A stretch of DNA of 64,000 bases, taken from contig NZ_CP018786.1 in NCBI RefSeq assembly GCF_002025665.1, forward strand, positions 2,170,001-2,234,000, in the 5' to 3' direction. Each line of letters begins with the position of its first letter. The stretch's first letter is position 1. Under the pieces are notes generated by a model that saw only the letters and a list, made by a program, of their open reading frames with translations, did not search any database and was not told where the DNA came from. Below, in pieces: positions 43,217 through 52,210 of this stretch. This DNA is from Chryseobacterium indologenes. GTDB taxonomy: Bacteria; Bacteroidota; Bacteroidia; Flavobacteriales; Weeksellaceae. A program made the position numbers and the translations under genes.

Positions 43217-43885
43217 ATGGCAAGATTTAATAGAATAGAAGTTGCCTTGATGGCAAAGCAGACAGGGATTGTTCCTGTATTTTATCACGAAGATATAGAT
43301 GTATGCAAAAAAATTGTGAAAGCTTGTTTTGATGGCGGTGCCCGTGTTTTTGAATTTACCAACAGGGGAGACTTTGCCCATGAAGTTTTTGCTGAGCTGG
43401 TAAAATACGTAGTCAAAGAGATTCCTGAAATGATCTTGGGAATTGGCTCCATACTTGATCCGGCAACCGCCTCTTTGTACATTCAGAATGGCGCGAACTT
43501 TATTGTATCTCCCATTTTAAATCCTGAAGTGGCCAAGGTTTGCAACCGGAGAAAAATTGCATGGATACCTGGCTGTGGCTCTGTTTCTGAAATTTCTTAT
43601 GCTGAAGAACTGGGAGCAGAGATTGTAAAAATCTTCCCAGCAACACAAGTAGGTGGACCGGAATTTATCAAAGCAGTGAAAGGTCCGATGCCATGGTCCA
43701 ATATAATGCCTACGGGTGGAGTCATTCCAACAAAAGAAAGCATAAGTGAATGGATTTCTGCAGGGGCATATTGCTTAGGATTGGGTTCGCAGTTGTTTGT
43801 GAAAAATGAAAATGGGGAATATGACTATGGAAAAATCACAGAAGCTGTAGCTCATTCTATACAGATTATTAAAGAACTAACATAA
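43217..43885 (+). CDS. eda: KDPG/KHG aldolase
   Basis: This 222-aa class I aldolase splits KDPG to pyruvate and glyceraldehyde-3-phosphate. Visible parts are IVPVFYHEDIDVCKKIVKAC, VFEFTNRGDFA (the catalytic Glu region), ILGIGSILDPATA, and AEIVKIFPATQVGGPEFIKAV, which carries the Schiff-base Lys, then the phosphate loop MPTGGVIPT. It starts 2 bases after the kdgK stop, so the two are tightly coupled. It is followed by a 217-base gap before the transporter. Confidence 0.93.
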   Translation: MARFNRIEVALMAKQTGIVPVFYHEDIDVCKKIVKACFDGGARVFEFTNRGDFAHEVFAELVKYVVKEIPEMILGIGSILDPATASLYIQNGANFIVSPILNPEVAKVCNRRKIAWIPGCGSVSEISYAEELGAEIVKIFPATQVGGPEFIKAVKGPMPWSNIMPTGGVIPTKESISEWISAGAYCLGLGSQLFVKNENGEYDYGKITEAVAHSIQIIKELT

Positions 43886-43926
43886 TTGTTCTTATCATTT
43901 TAAAGCCATAAAGGGAACTCGGACAA

Positions 43927-43971
43927 ATTAATTAGAGGTCAAACAGGATTATGACATTCAATCTAATTAAT
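43927..43971. promoter_or_regulatory. Spaced inverted repeat between eda and exuT
   Basis: ATTAATTAGA and TCTAATTAAT are exact 10-base inverted arms with a 25-base spacer. This could be a stem-loop separating two transcripts, or an operator pair. The LacI-like core is absent here. Confidence 0.35.
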
Positions 43972-44102
43972 ATCAATCCCTTAATTAAATTCAAATGGTT
44001 TGAAAAAATCAATCATTTCCGTGCTAAAGCAGTATGGATAAGGAGTTTTTTGCCCCATTTTGTTGTCAAAATCAATAAAAATCAATACTATTAACGATTG
44101 AT

Positions 44103-45629
44103 ATGAATAAAGAAATATCCCCGAAACCGACTCACTTCAGATGGACGATCTGCGTGCTTCTTTTTATTGCAACGACCATCAATTATATGGATCGGCAGGT
44201 GCTGTCACTTACCTGGAAAGATTTTATTGCTCCTGAGTTTCACTGGAACAATAATGATTACGGGAACATCACTGCATTATTTTCTATTTTCTATGCCGTA
44301 AGTATGCTTTTTGCCGGAAAGTTTGTAGACTGGATGGATACCAAAAAAGGTTTTCTCTGGGCTATAGGAATCTGGTCTGTAGGAGCTGTTATTCACGCCT
44401 TTTGTGGAATTGCCACTTCAGGAGTTCTTACAGGAAACTGGTGGGTAGGTTTTCAGGAATCTAAAGAGATTATCGGAGGAGTTGATAATGTGGGTGCCAT
44501 TATCAGTACCAGTGTTACCTTGTTTATTTTTGCCCGTTTCGTCCTGGCAGTAGGGGAAGCCGGAAACTTTCCTGCTGCGATAAAAACTACGGCAGAATAT
44601 TTTCCTAAAAAAGACAGAGCACTGGCAACCAGTATTTTTAATGCAGGAGCAACAGTAGGAGCTTTGGCTGCACCAGTAACCATTCCTTTTATTGCAAAAT
44701 CTATGGGTTGGGAATGGGCATTTATCATCATTGGAGCTTTAGGTTTTGTTTGGATGGGACTTTGGGTATTCTATTACAAAAAACCTCACGAACATCATAA
44801 AGTCAATGAACATGAGCTTACTTATATTCAGCAGGATCAGGACGATTTGGCTGTAGGAGATTCATCAGCATCAGAGAAGAAATTCTCTTTCAAAGAATGT
44901 TTCAGTCACAGGCAGACGTGGGCTTTTGCTTTCGGAAAATTTATGACAGACGGGATCTGGTGGTTTTTCTTGTTCTGGACACCTGCCTATCTGAGTTCTG
45001 TTTATAAAATGGATTCTACCCAAAGTGCCTTACCGTTATTTGTTCTCTATATGATTACGTTATTTTCCATCATTGGAGGATGGCTTCCGAAGTATTTCGT
45101 AGAGAAAAAAGGAATGGATGCGTATTCTGGAAGGATGAAAGCGATGTTGATCTTTGCTTTTTTCCCTTTGCTGGCATTATTGGCACAGCCATTGGGCTCT
45201 GTTTCATATTGGATTCCGGTATTAATCATTGGAGTGGCAGGAGCCGCTCATCAGGCTTGGTCAGCAAATATCTTCTCAACGGTAGGCGATATGTTTCCCA
45301 AAAAAGCCATTGCAACCATTACAGGAATTGGTGGAATGGCAGGAGGAATCGGTTCTTTTTTAATCAATAAATCATCAGGTGTGTTATTTGATCATGCTCA
45401 TAAAGCATGGACTACTATTGATGGAATGCCTTTGCTGGAGAAATATCCGCAATACATCAATGAGCGTTTGCCGGAGAATTTTCTTCACGATCTGGAAAAA
45501 TCGGGCGCTATTATTTCTGATGGAATTGATAAAGGATACATGATCATTTTCTCTGTGTGTGCAGTCGCTTACCTGATTGCCTGGAATGTCATGAAGACTT
45601 TGGTTCCTAAATACAAAGTAATTAAGTAG
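44103..45629 (+). CDS. exuT: Hexuronate transporter, MFS (ExuT-like)
   Basis: This 508-aa inner membrane protein of the anion:cation symporter branch of MFS has 12 or more helices. Family landmarks are the start RWTICVLLFIATTINYMDRQVLSLTWK, FARFVLAVGEAGNFPAAIKTTAEYFPKKDRA and WWFFLFWTPAYLSSVYKMD (quoted in part). It carries galacturonate or glucuronate into the cytoplasm with protons. It is longer than E. coli ExuT, with extra loop residues around 105-130 and near the C-terminus. It sits in the middle of the uronate operon. Confidence 0.9.
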   Translation: MNKEISPKPTHFRWTICVLLFIATTINYMDRQVLSLTWKDFIAPEFHWNNNDYGNITALFSIFYAVSMLFAGKFVDWMDTKKGFLWAIGIWSVGAVIHAFCGIATSGVLTGNWWVGFQESKEIIGGVDNVGAIISTSVTLFIFARFVLAVGEAGNFPAAIKTTAEYFPKKDRALATSIFNAGATVGALAAPVTIPFIAKSMGWEWAFIIIGALGFVWMGLWVFYYKKPHEHHKVNEHELTYIQQDQDDLAVGDSSASEKKFSFKECFSHRQTWAFAFGKFMTDGIWWFFLFWTPAYLSSVYKMDSTQSALPLFVLYMITLFSIIGGWLPKYFVEKKGMDAYSGRMKAMLIFAFFPLLALLAQPLGSVSYWIPVLIIGVAGAAHQAWSANIFSTVGDMFPKKAIATITGIGGMAGGIGSFLINKSSGVLFDHAHKAWTTIDGMPLLEKYPQYINERLPENFLHDLEKSGAIISDGIDKGYMIIFSVCAVAYLIAWNVMKTLVPKYKVIK

Positions 45630-45635
45630 AAATAA

Positions 45636-45660
45636 AAACTATCAAACCTAAAGATAGTTT
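45636..45660 (+). promoter_or_regulatory. Hairpin between exuT and uxaB
   Basis: AAACTATC pairs exactly with GATAGTTT across a 9-base loop, 7 bases after the exuT stop. No T tract follows, so an mRNA processing or stability role is more likely than full termination. Confidence 0.5.
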
Positions 45661-45678
45661 CATTCAAATTAGAAAAAA

Positions 45679-47142
45679 ATGGAAAATCAGATAAAACAAA
45701 AACTAAATCGTGAATTCTATGGTTTTCAGGAAAAACTTCCTATTAAAATAGTACAGTTTGGAGGCGGGAATTTCATGAGAGGATTTACAGATTATGTCAT
45801 TGATCAGCTTAATAAAAAAGCAGCGTTCAATGCAGGAATTGTAAATGTACAGCCTACACCGGGAGGTTCTGTTCATAAGCTTGAAGAGCAGGATAATCTG
45901 TACACCCTTTTTACAAGAGGAATAAAGAAAGATGAAATTATTGATGAAAAACAGGTGATTTCTTCCATTCAGAAGTCCATCAATCCTTATACACATTATG
46001 ACGAATTTCTGGCTTTAGCAAAAGAAGAAGAATTGGAATTTATCTTTTCCAATACAACAGAAACCGGGATCGCCTATGATGAAACCGAAGAATATCATGC
46101 AGGACCACATAAAAACTTTCCTGCGAAACTCACGGTTTTATTGTATGAAAGATTTAAATATTTCAAAGGAGCACCAGAAAAAGGATTAAGAATTATCCCT
46201 TGTGAACTGATTGAAGATAATGCTTTGGCTTTAAAAGATATCATTATTAAATATGCCAGATTATGGAATTTAAAAGAAGATTTTGTGCAATGGATTGAAC
46301 AATGTAATTGTTTTCACAATACTTTGGTAGACAGAATTGTTCCGGGATATCCTAAAGATGATGCAGAATCCTACGAAGAACAGTTGGATTACGAAGACCG
46401 GATGATGGTCGTTTCTGAAGTCTTTTTACTATTTGTCATTCAGGAAGTTAAAAATTTAAAAGAAAGAATTCCTTTTGACCAAATTAATGAGCAGATTCTG
46501 GTGGTAGATGATATTCTGCCGTACCGTCTTAGAAAAGTAAGAATTCTGAATGGTGGACATACTTTGATGCTGGCTCCAACCATTTTATCAGGAAAAGAAA
46601 CGGTAAAAGAATCCATTGATAATCCGTTCATTGGGCAGTTTTTAAAAGACACCATTTTCAATGAAGTCAATCCAACTTTAGGATTGGATGAAAATGAATT
46701 GAAAGATTTTGCAGAAGAAGTTTTCGACAGATTTAGAAATCCTTTTATTAAACATCATCTGGCAAGTATCGCTTTATATTTTGTATCTAAATTTAAAGTG
46801 AGAGTGCTTCCAAGCTTATTGAAATATGTTGAAATCAATCAAAAATTACCACTTAATTTAACTTTCTCTTTAGCTGCTCTCATCAGATTCTATCAGGGAA
46901 ATTTCGGGGATAAAGCCCTTCCGTTAAATGATGAACAGACAATTATTGATCGTTTCAAAGAAATATGGTCCACCAGTGATTATGAAAAGGTAGCGGAATT
47001 TGCCTTAAGTGAAATTTCTTTCTGGGATACAGATCTCACAGAAGCGGAAGGCTTGAAAGATGCTGTAGCAAAAGCTTTGTGGGAAATTGATCATCACGAT
47101 GTAGAAACAGCATATCACCATTTTGTTCAATTCTATTCTTAA
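45679..47142 (+). CDS. uxaB: Tagaturonate reductase (altronate oxidoreductase)
   Basis: This 487-aa member of the mannitol dehydrogenase family has the N-terminal nucleotide-binding KIVQFGGGNFMRGFTDYVID and the family sequence YRLRKVRILNGGHTLMLAP with the active-site Lys-Asn-His region. It reduces D-tagaturonate to D-altronate with NADH. It follows uxaC function in the same operon and precedes uxaA by 5 bases. Confidence 0.93.
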   Translation: MENQIKQKLNREFYGFQEKLPIKIVQFGGGNFMRGFTDYVIDQLNKKAAFNAGIVNVQPTPGGSVHKLEEQDNLYTLFTRGIKKDEIIDEKQVISSIQKSINPYTHYDEFLALAKEEELEFIFSNTTETGIAYDETEEYHAGPHKNFPAKLTVLLYERFKYFKGAPEKGLRIIPCELIEDNALALKDIIIKYARLWNLKEDFVQWIEQCNCFHNTLVDRIVPGYPKDDAESYEEQLDYEDRMMVVSEVFLLFVIQEVKNLKERIPFDQINEQILVVDDILPYRLRKVRILNGGHTLMLAPTILSGKETVKESIDNPFIGQFLKDTIFNEVNPTLGLDENELKDFAEEVFDRFRNPFIKHHLASIALYFVSKFKVRVLPSLLKYVEINQKLPLNLTFSLAALIRFYQGNFGDKALPLNDEQTIIDRFKEIWSTSDYEKVAEFALSEISFWDTDLTEAEGLKDAVAKALWEIDHHDVETAYHHFVQFYS

Positions 47143-47147
47143 AAATC

Positions 47148-48761
47148 ATGCAGAAGAAAGTATTGAAAGTAAATCCCAAAGATAATGTTGCTGTAGCTCT
47201 CGTTGATCTTCATCAGGGCGAAACTGTTATTTTGGATCATTTTACCTATGAAATTATAAAAGACACGAATGCCAAGCATAAATTTGTCACGGAAGATCTT
47301 TCTGAGGGGGATGCTGTCATCATGTATGGAGTTTTGGTGGGAAAAGCCAGCCAAACGATTCAAAAAGGAGAAGTCATCACGACTGAAAATGTAAAACATC
47401 AAAGTGCAAAAGTACAAGCTAAAACAGAAACAACTGCCTGGAAAGCTCCAAATGTAGAGGAGTGGAAAGATAAAACATTCATGGGATATCACAGAGAAGA
47501 CGGACAGGTAGGAACAGAAAATGTATGGTTGTTTTTTCCTTTGGTTTTTTGTGAAAACAGAAATGTTGAGATTTTAAAAGAGGTTTTTGAAAAAGAACTC
47601 TTATTCGAAAAAGTAACAAAACATCAGCTTTTGCTGAGATCTCTGATCAATAATTCAGATACGGAAACCATTGCGGAAGAAGATCAGGATGAAAGAATTT
47701 TTAAAAATATTGACGTTAAATTCATCACTCATCAGGGCGGTTGCGGTGGAATTCGTCAGGATGCAGAAGCTTTGGGGCGTTTGCTGGCAGGATATGTTAA
47801 TAACCCAAATGTTGCCGGAGCAACCGTTTTGAGTCTGGGATGTCAGAATCTTCAGGTACAGATTTTCAAAGATGCTCTGGACAAGATCAGTCCTGAGAAT
47901 AAAAAACCGATTATTGTGTATGAGCAGCAAAAATCCGGAACAGTAGATGAAATGCTGAGTGGAATTATCAAAGATTCTTATGAAGCGATTAAAAAAGCCA
48001 ATGAGATTCAAAGAAAACCGGCACCTATTTCAAAACTGGTATTAGGATTAGAATGTGGCGGTTCAGACGGTTTTTCCGGAATTTCTGCCAATCCGGTTTT
48101 AGGGCAGTTGTCAGATTTAATGGCCGGAATTGGTGGCGCAACTATTCTTTCAGAATTCCCGGAATTGTGTGGAGTAGAGCAGCAGCTGGTGAACCGTTGT
48201 GTGAATGAAAAAGATGCAGAAAGATTTTTACAGTTGATGAAAGATTTTGAAGAATCAGTCGTTGCTGCAGGATCTGGTTTTGATATGAATCCGTCACCGG
48301 GGAATATTAAAGACGGATTGATCACTGATGCCATGAAATCTGCAGGAGCGGCTAAAAAAGGAGGCTCATCGCCTATTAATGATGTTCTTGACTTTACAGA
48401 ATATATTAAGAAACCGGGATTGAATTTATTGTGCACACCAGGAAACGATGTAGAATGTACAACAGCTCTGGTAGGCTCAGGCTCTAATATTGTACTGTTT
48501 ACAACCGGCCTTGGAACTCCTACCGGAAATCCTGTCGTTCCCGTAGTGAAAATATCCTCCAATACTTCACTTTCCGAAAGAATGCCTGATATCATCGACT
48601 TCAACACAGGTGATGTGATTACAGGGGAAAAGACAATTGACGAAAAAGCAGAAGAACTGCTGGAATACATCATCAAAGTAGCCAGCGGAGAAGTAAAAAC
48701 CAAGGCTGCTATTTTAAATCAAAACGACTTTATTCCCTGGAAAAGAGGGGTTAGTTTATAA
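47148..48761 (+). CDS. uxaA: Altronate dehydratase
   Basis: This 537-aa enzyme of the UxaA family dehydrates D-altronate to KDG. An N-terminal SAF-like domain (residues ~1-85, with VNPKDNVAVALVDLHQGE) is followed by the iron-binding catalytic domain with THQGGCGGIRQDAEALGR, VLGLECGGSDGFSGISANP and GSSPINDVLDF. Last gene of the uronate operon, followed by a terminator. Confidence 0.95.
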   Translation: MQKKVLKVNPKDNVAVALVDLHQGETVILDHFTYEIIKDTNAKHKFVTEDLSEGDAVIMYGVLVGKASQTIQKGEVITTENVKHQSAKVQAKTETTAWKAPNVEEWKDKTFMGYHREDGQVGTENVWLFFPLVFCENRNVEILKEVFEKELLFEKVTKHQLLLRSLINNSDTETIAEEDQDERIFKNIDVKFITHQGGCGGIRQDAEALGRLLAGYVNNPNVAGATVLSLGCQNLQVQIFKDALDKISPENKKPIIVYEQQKSGTVDEMLSGIIKDSYEAIKKANEIQRKPAPISKLVLGLECGGSDGFSGISANPVLGQLSDLMAGIGGATILSEFPELCGVEQQLVNRCVNEKDAERFLQLMKDFEESVVAAGSGFDMNPSPGNIKDGLITDAMKSAGAAKKGGSSPINDVLDFTEYIKKPGLNLLCTPGNDVECTTALVGSGSNIVLFTTGLGTPTGNPVVPVVKISSNTSLSERMPDIIDFNTGDVITGEKTIDEKAEELLEYIIKVASGEVKTKAAILNQNDFIPWKRGVSL

Positions 48762-48794
48762 AATGTTTTTTGACTATAAATATTAATTAGGGAT

Positions 48795-48832
48795 GAAAAT
48801 GCTTTCTACTTTGTAGGAGGCATTTTCTTTTT
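48795..48832 (+). terminator. Terminator of the uronate operon
   Basis: GAAAATGC...CTAC pairs with GTAG...GCATTTTC, followed by TTTTT. It lies 33 bases after the uxaA stop. Confidence 0.75.
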
Positions 48833-48839
48833 ATATATT

Positions 48840-49235
48840 TTATTGAAATAATAAAGTTGTTAAAAACGGTAAAAAAAGAGTTGATACTGTGAAAATAGCA
48901 TCTCCTATATGTAATTTTCGATATTCTCCCTGTTCCCAACTGGATTGCATATAACCTGTCATTAAAGGTTCATTCCCAAAAATGATAAGAAATAAATTTC
49001 TAAATATCCAGTAATAAATCATATAAAGCAAAGGGAAAAATGCCCAAGTCGCTGCATTGCCGTTTGGCATTTTCAATGATTCTCTGTTCAAGTTGAAGTA
49101 ACCAAGTAAGGCTATCAAAATAGTGAAAAATAATACAATCAAATATGTTGTTCTGTTCTTCAATTTTTTATAAGATAACCATAAAATGATTTGACCAAAG
49201 CCACCAAGAAAAATATAAAGAGATTGATTATCCAA
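48840..49235 (-). CDS. Small integral membrane protein of unknown function
   Basis: This 131-aa protein has about four hydrophobic segments (SLYIFLGGFGQIILWL, TYLIVLFFTILIALLGYF, WAFFPLLYMIYYWIFRNLFLIIF and a C-terminal STLFLPFLTTLLF) joined by short charged loops. No family is recognised and no catalytic residues stand out. It lies 29 bases downstream of the LacI gene on the same strand, so it may be co-transcribed with it, but nothing links it to pectin use. Confidence 0.6.
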   Translation of the reverse strand: MDNQSLYIFLGGFGQIILWLSYKKLKNRTTYLIVLFFTILIALLGYFNLNRESLKMPNGNAATWAFFPLLYMIYYWIFRNLFLIIFGNEPLMTGYMQSSWEQGEYRKLHIGDAIFTVSTLFLPFLTTLLFQ

Positions 49236-49264
49236 TACGATTGTTATATGTAGTTAAACTAAGA

Positions 49265-50293
49265 TTATTTTCTCTTAGAAGATTTCCTTATATAAAGTTG
49301 CGGCGTAAGTACCACTTTTTTCTCAATAGAAACCCCGGAACCGTTTTCTTTTACACTTTCTAAAAATACCTGTCCGGACATTTTTCCCATCAATACAGGA
49401 GTCTGATCCACAGAACTGATTGGAAGTTCCATGAATTGGGTAAAAGGCTCATTAGAAAACCCGATGATAGCCACTTCCTGAGGAATTTTGATATTTCGTT
49501 TCTTTAATTCCTGGCAGGCACCTAATGCGGCAAAATCACTGGAAGAAAATATAGCATCAGGAACAGATTTTTTACTCCAAAGTTTTTTAATGGCTTCTGT
49601 ACCTTCCTCAATAGAACTGCCTGTGAAGATAACATTATCCTCTTTTACAGGAAGGTGATGATCCGCCAAAGCCTGTTTATATCCGTTGAGACGGTTTTGA
49701 TAAATTTCAAGGTTAAGATCTCCTGCAAAATGGCATATATTCTTATAACCTTCTTTGATAAGATGTTCTGTAGCCATATAGCCCCCACGATAATCATCAA
49801 TAGTCACCGTGCTGATCCCTGAAATATCTTTTTTACGGTCAAAAAAGATAACCGGGGTATTGGAAGTATCTATAATGCTTTGAATATGACTGATATCTGT
49901 TGTCGTTTTAGAAACAGACATAAAAATGCCATCTACCTGTGCATTCAGCAACGTATTAAGCTGTCTTTTTTCAATATTGACATCTTCGTGGCTCTGACAG
50001 ATGATCACATGATAGCCGAGTGGGGAAAGCTCTTCCTCAATTCCTCTGATCACAGATGAAAAGAAATTGGTATTGATATACGGAACAATGATCCCTACGT
50101 TTTTGGTTTCACCACTTTTTAAAGCTTTGGCAAGGTTGTTCTGCTTATAGTTCATTTCCTTGGCCGTTTTACGAACCAGCTCTTTGGTTGCCTCACTTAT
50201 TCGCGGATGGTCATTCAGTGCTCTTGAAACAGTTGCCACACTTACGTTAAGCTTATTGGAAATATCATAGATGGTGGCACTTTTCTTATTCAT
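49265..50293 (-). CDS. LacI-family transcriptional regulator, likely pectin/uronate regulator
   Basis: This 342-aa LacI/GalR regulator has an N-terminal helix-turn-helix and hinge (ATIYDISNKLNVSVATVSRA, residues ~6-25, then NYKQNNLAKALKSG) and a periplasmic-binding-protein-like effector domain from ~60 (NVGIIVPYINTNFFSSVIRG, ..GIFMSVSKT, IFSSSDFAALGACQELK). It should bind palindromes with a central CG, such as the GCAATCGATTGC sites at PL1, susC, kduI and DUF4861, and release them on binding a uronate or KDG-type effector. Its own upstream region has no such site, so autoregulation is not evident. Confidence 0.88.
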   Translation of the reverse strand: MNKKSATIYDISNKLNVSVATVSRALNDHPRISEATKELVRKTAKEMNYKQNNLAKALKSGETKNVGIIVPYINTNFFSSVIRGIEEELSPLGYHVIICQSHEDVNIEKRQLNTLLNAQVDGIFMSVSKTTTDISHIQSIIDTSNTPVIFFDRKKDISGISTVTIDDYRGGYMATEHLIKEGYKNICHFAGDLNLEIYQNRLNGYKQALADHHLPVKEDNVIFTGSSIEEGTEAIKKLWSKKSVPDAIFSSSDFAALGACQELKKRNIKIPQEVAIIGFSNEPFTQFMELPISSVDQTPVLMGKMSGQVFLESVKENGSGVSIEKKVVLTPQLYIRKSSKRK

Positions 50294-50471
50294 ACTGATT
50301 TTTTCTGAGCAATTTTATGAAGTCTGAACAGCAGACGTTATTGACGTAAATTTAATCAAATTATAGCTATTTGAAAGCAAAAAGATGCATTTTAAGTAGG
50401 CCTTCTGCAGATTTTGGACATATTTTATTTTTATCAAATTTAAACCTCTGATTTCATGATGGATAGATAAT

Positions 50472-50500
50472 AAAAAAACCGAAAGCAAAACTACTTCCGG
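50472..50500 (-). terminator. Terminator of the alcohol dehydrogenase gene
   Basis: On the minus strand CCGGAAG pairs with CTTTCGG (one G-U pair) and is followed by seven Ts. It lies 24 bases after the dehydrogenase stop. Confidence 0.7.
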
Positions 50501-50523
50501 CTGTATATTCTATTTTCATTTTA

Positions 50524-51549
50524 TTATGGAATCAAAACAGCTCTGCCTTTGATCTTTCCGTTTCTCATTCTATCATAAACTTCATTGGCCTCATCCAGAT
50601 TATATTTTTCAATTTCGATATGAATTTTTTTCTGTCTTGCCAATCCTACCACTTCCATAAGTTCAACTCTTGATCCCCAGTAAGGATTTGTCATACTTAC
50701 CCCAAATGGAAGTCCAGACATGCTGTATTGATAATGACCGCCACCCAATCCTACAATGGTAAGATCTCCATCCAGACTCACAATTTTAGTTCCAAGTTCA
50801 ATGGTTGATGTAGTGCCTACAAAATCAATAACCACTTTAGCTTTTTTAATTCCTGTGATTTTCTGAATCTGTTCTGCAGTATCAGCATCTTTTGAGTTCA
50901 CAGTGAACGTTGCTCCAAGTTCTTTGGCGAATGCCAGTTTTTCTTCTGTCACATCACAGGCAATGACCGTACTGCCGCTAACTTCTCTAAGAATCTGCAG
51001 AGCAACATGCCCAAGTCCTCCAACGCCAATCACTACAACATACTCATCGGGTGTTAGTTTAGACAATGATCTTTTAATTGCGGAATAAGGAGTCAATGCT
51101 GCATCAGTAAGCGGAGCGGCAATCACGGGATCCAGATCATAAATAGGAACTAATAATCTTGAAGAAGGAACAAGCATATACTCAGCCATTCCTCCATCTA
51201 GTCCCAAACCGCCTCCATAAGCCATTTCTGACTGATGATCACAATAATTTTCTTTGGATTGCTGACAGGGTTTACAATGGCCACATCCCCAAGGACCATA
51301 GACCAGAACGGCATCTCCTTTTTTATAACCTTTAACGTCAGGGCCAATTTCTTCGATCCAACCTGCATTTTCATGGCCTAATGTGAATACTGAACCTCCT
51401 ACAGTTCCCTCGTCAATAATATGAAGATCAGAGTGGCATACACCTGCTCCTCCGATTTTTAACAAGACTTCATCTCCTTTAGGAGTCGGTTTCTCCATAT
51501 TATTTACAACACGGACATCTTTGTGCCCGAAAAAACGTACTGCTTTCAT
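50524..51549 (-). CDS. Zinc-dependent alcohol dehydrogenase (MDR family)
   Basis: This 341-aa cytoplasmic medium-chain dehydrogenase has the catalytic zinc site GAGVCHSDLH and GHENAGWIEEIG, a structural zinc site CGHCKPCQQSKENYC, and the NAD(P) motif VVIGVGGLGHVALQIL with acidic VIACDVTEE after it, favouring NAD. It oxidises or reduces alcohols/aldehydes, close to AdhP-type enzymes. It is monocistronic, between the LacI gene and a long AT-rich gap. Confidence 0.9.
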   Translation of the reverse strand: MKAVRFFGHKDVRVVNNMEKPTPKGDEVLLKIGGAGVCHSDLHIIDEGTVGGSVFTLGHENAGWIEEIGPDVKGYKKGDAVLVYGPWGCGHCKPCQQSKENYCDHQSEMAYGGGLGLDGGMAEYMLVPSSRLLVPIYDLDPVIAAPLTDAALTPYSAIKRSLSKLTPDEYVVVIGVGGLGHVALQILREVSGSTVIACDVTEEKLAFAKELGATFTVNSKDADTAEQIQKITGIKKAKVVIDFVGTTSTIELGTKIVSLDGDLTIVGLGGGHYQYSMSGLPFGVSMTNPYWGSRVELMEVVGLARQKKIHIEIEKYNLDEANEVYDRMRNGKIKGRAVLIP

Positions 51550-52210
51550 AACTTAATATTTTAAAACTTATACCTTAAATATACGAAAATTGATCTTGAA
51601 TAACGAGTGATTTAATTGATATTAAACTAATATATGTCAGTAAATTATGGGGAAATTTCCCTGATAGTCTGCTTGTAAATCATTATATTAAACTACATGT
51701 CAAATGGTTTTGGGGGCAGTATGATTCAGATCATATTAGAGGGAGTAAGCAGTTGATTATATTTGAGCATTGAAAATTTCATATTTCTGACAAATTACAG
51801 TATAACCTCTCGTTGTTTCGGGAGGTTTTTTTGTGGAAAAATTTCAATATAAAATTAGAAATACTGATTTACAGGATACATGTAGCCCCAACGGATGATT
51901 TTTCAAAATTTTTTAAAGAATATTTATTTCAGATAGAAAGTATATATGAATATTTTGATTTCAAAATTTATAAAAATATGATCAAGTACATTTAAGTATA
52001 TTGTCATCTAAATTTAATTCGTTTCAGTCAAATTAGATAATAATTAACAATCAGGAAAGCATACAAAATAAACTTTTAAATTGGGCATCTCTATCTTTAA
52101 ACGACTTGGATTGTACTCATATTCCCCTATCTGCTGACAAATTTCTAAATTAATTTGTTAATATTATAAAATGATCTATTTTTAGTATTTTATTACAAAA
52201 ATACTATTTA
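51550..52210. other. Long AT-rich intergenic region with an orphan terminator
   Basis: No convincing gene is present in these 661 bases. They contain a plus-strand terminator-like hairpin (51803-51831) with no gene in front of it and an inverted repeat AGTATTTT/AAAATACT (52184-52205) just before the hybrid kinase start. A 60-codon frame at 51813 starts on TTG inside the hairpin and is not credible. Confidence 0.55.
51803..51831 (+). terminator. Orphan terminator-like hairpin
   Basis: AACCTC..CG pairs with CG.GAGGTT around a TTGTTT loop and is followed by seven Ts. No plus-strand gene lies upstream within 3 kb, so it could end a small RNA or be a relic. Confidence 0.55.

Noticed and set aside
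48008..48703. 231-codon frame antisense to uxaA
   Set aside because: Serine/proline-rich translation typical of antisense frames; uxaA is intact across the whole interval.
51813..51995. 60-codon frame between the alcohol dehydrogenase and the hybrid kinase
   Set aside because: It starts on TTG inside a terminator stem, is very AT-biased and has no ribosome site or known motif.
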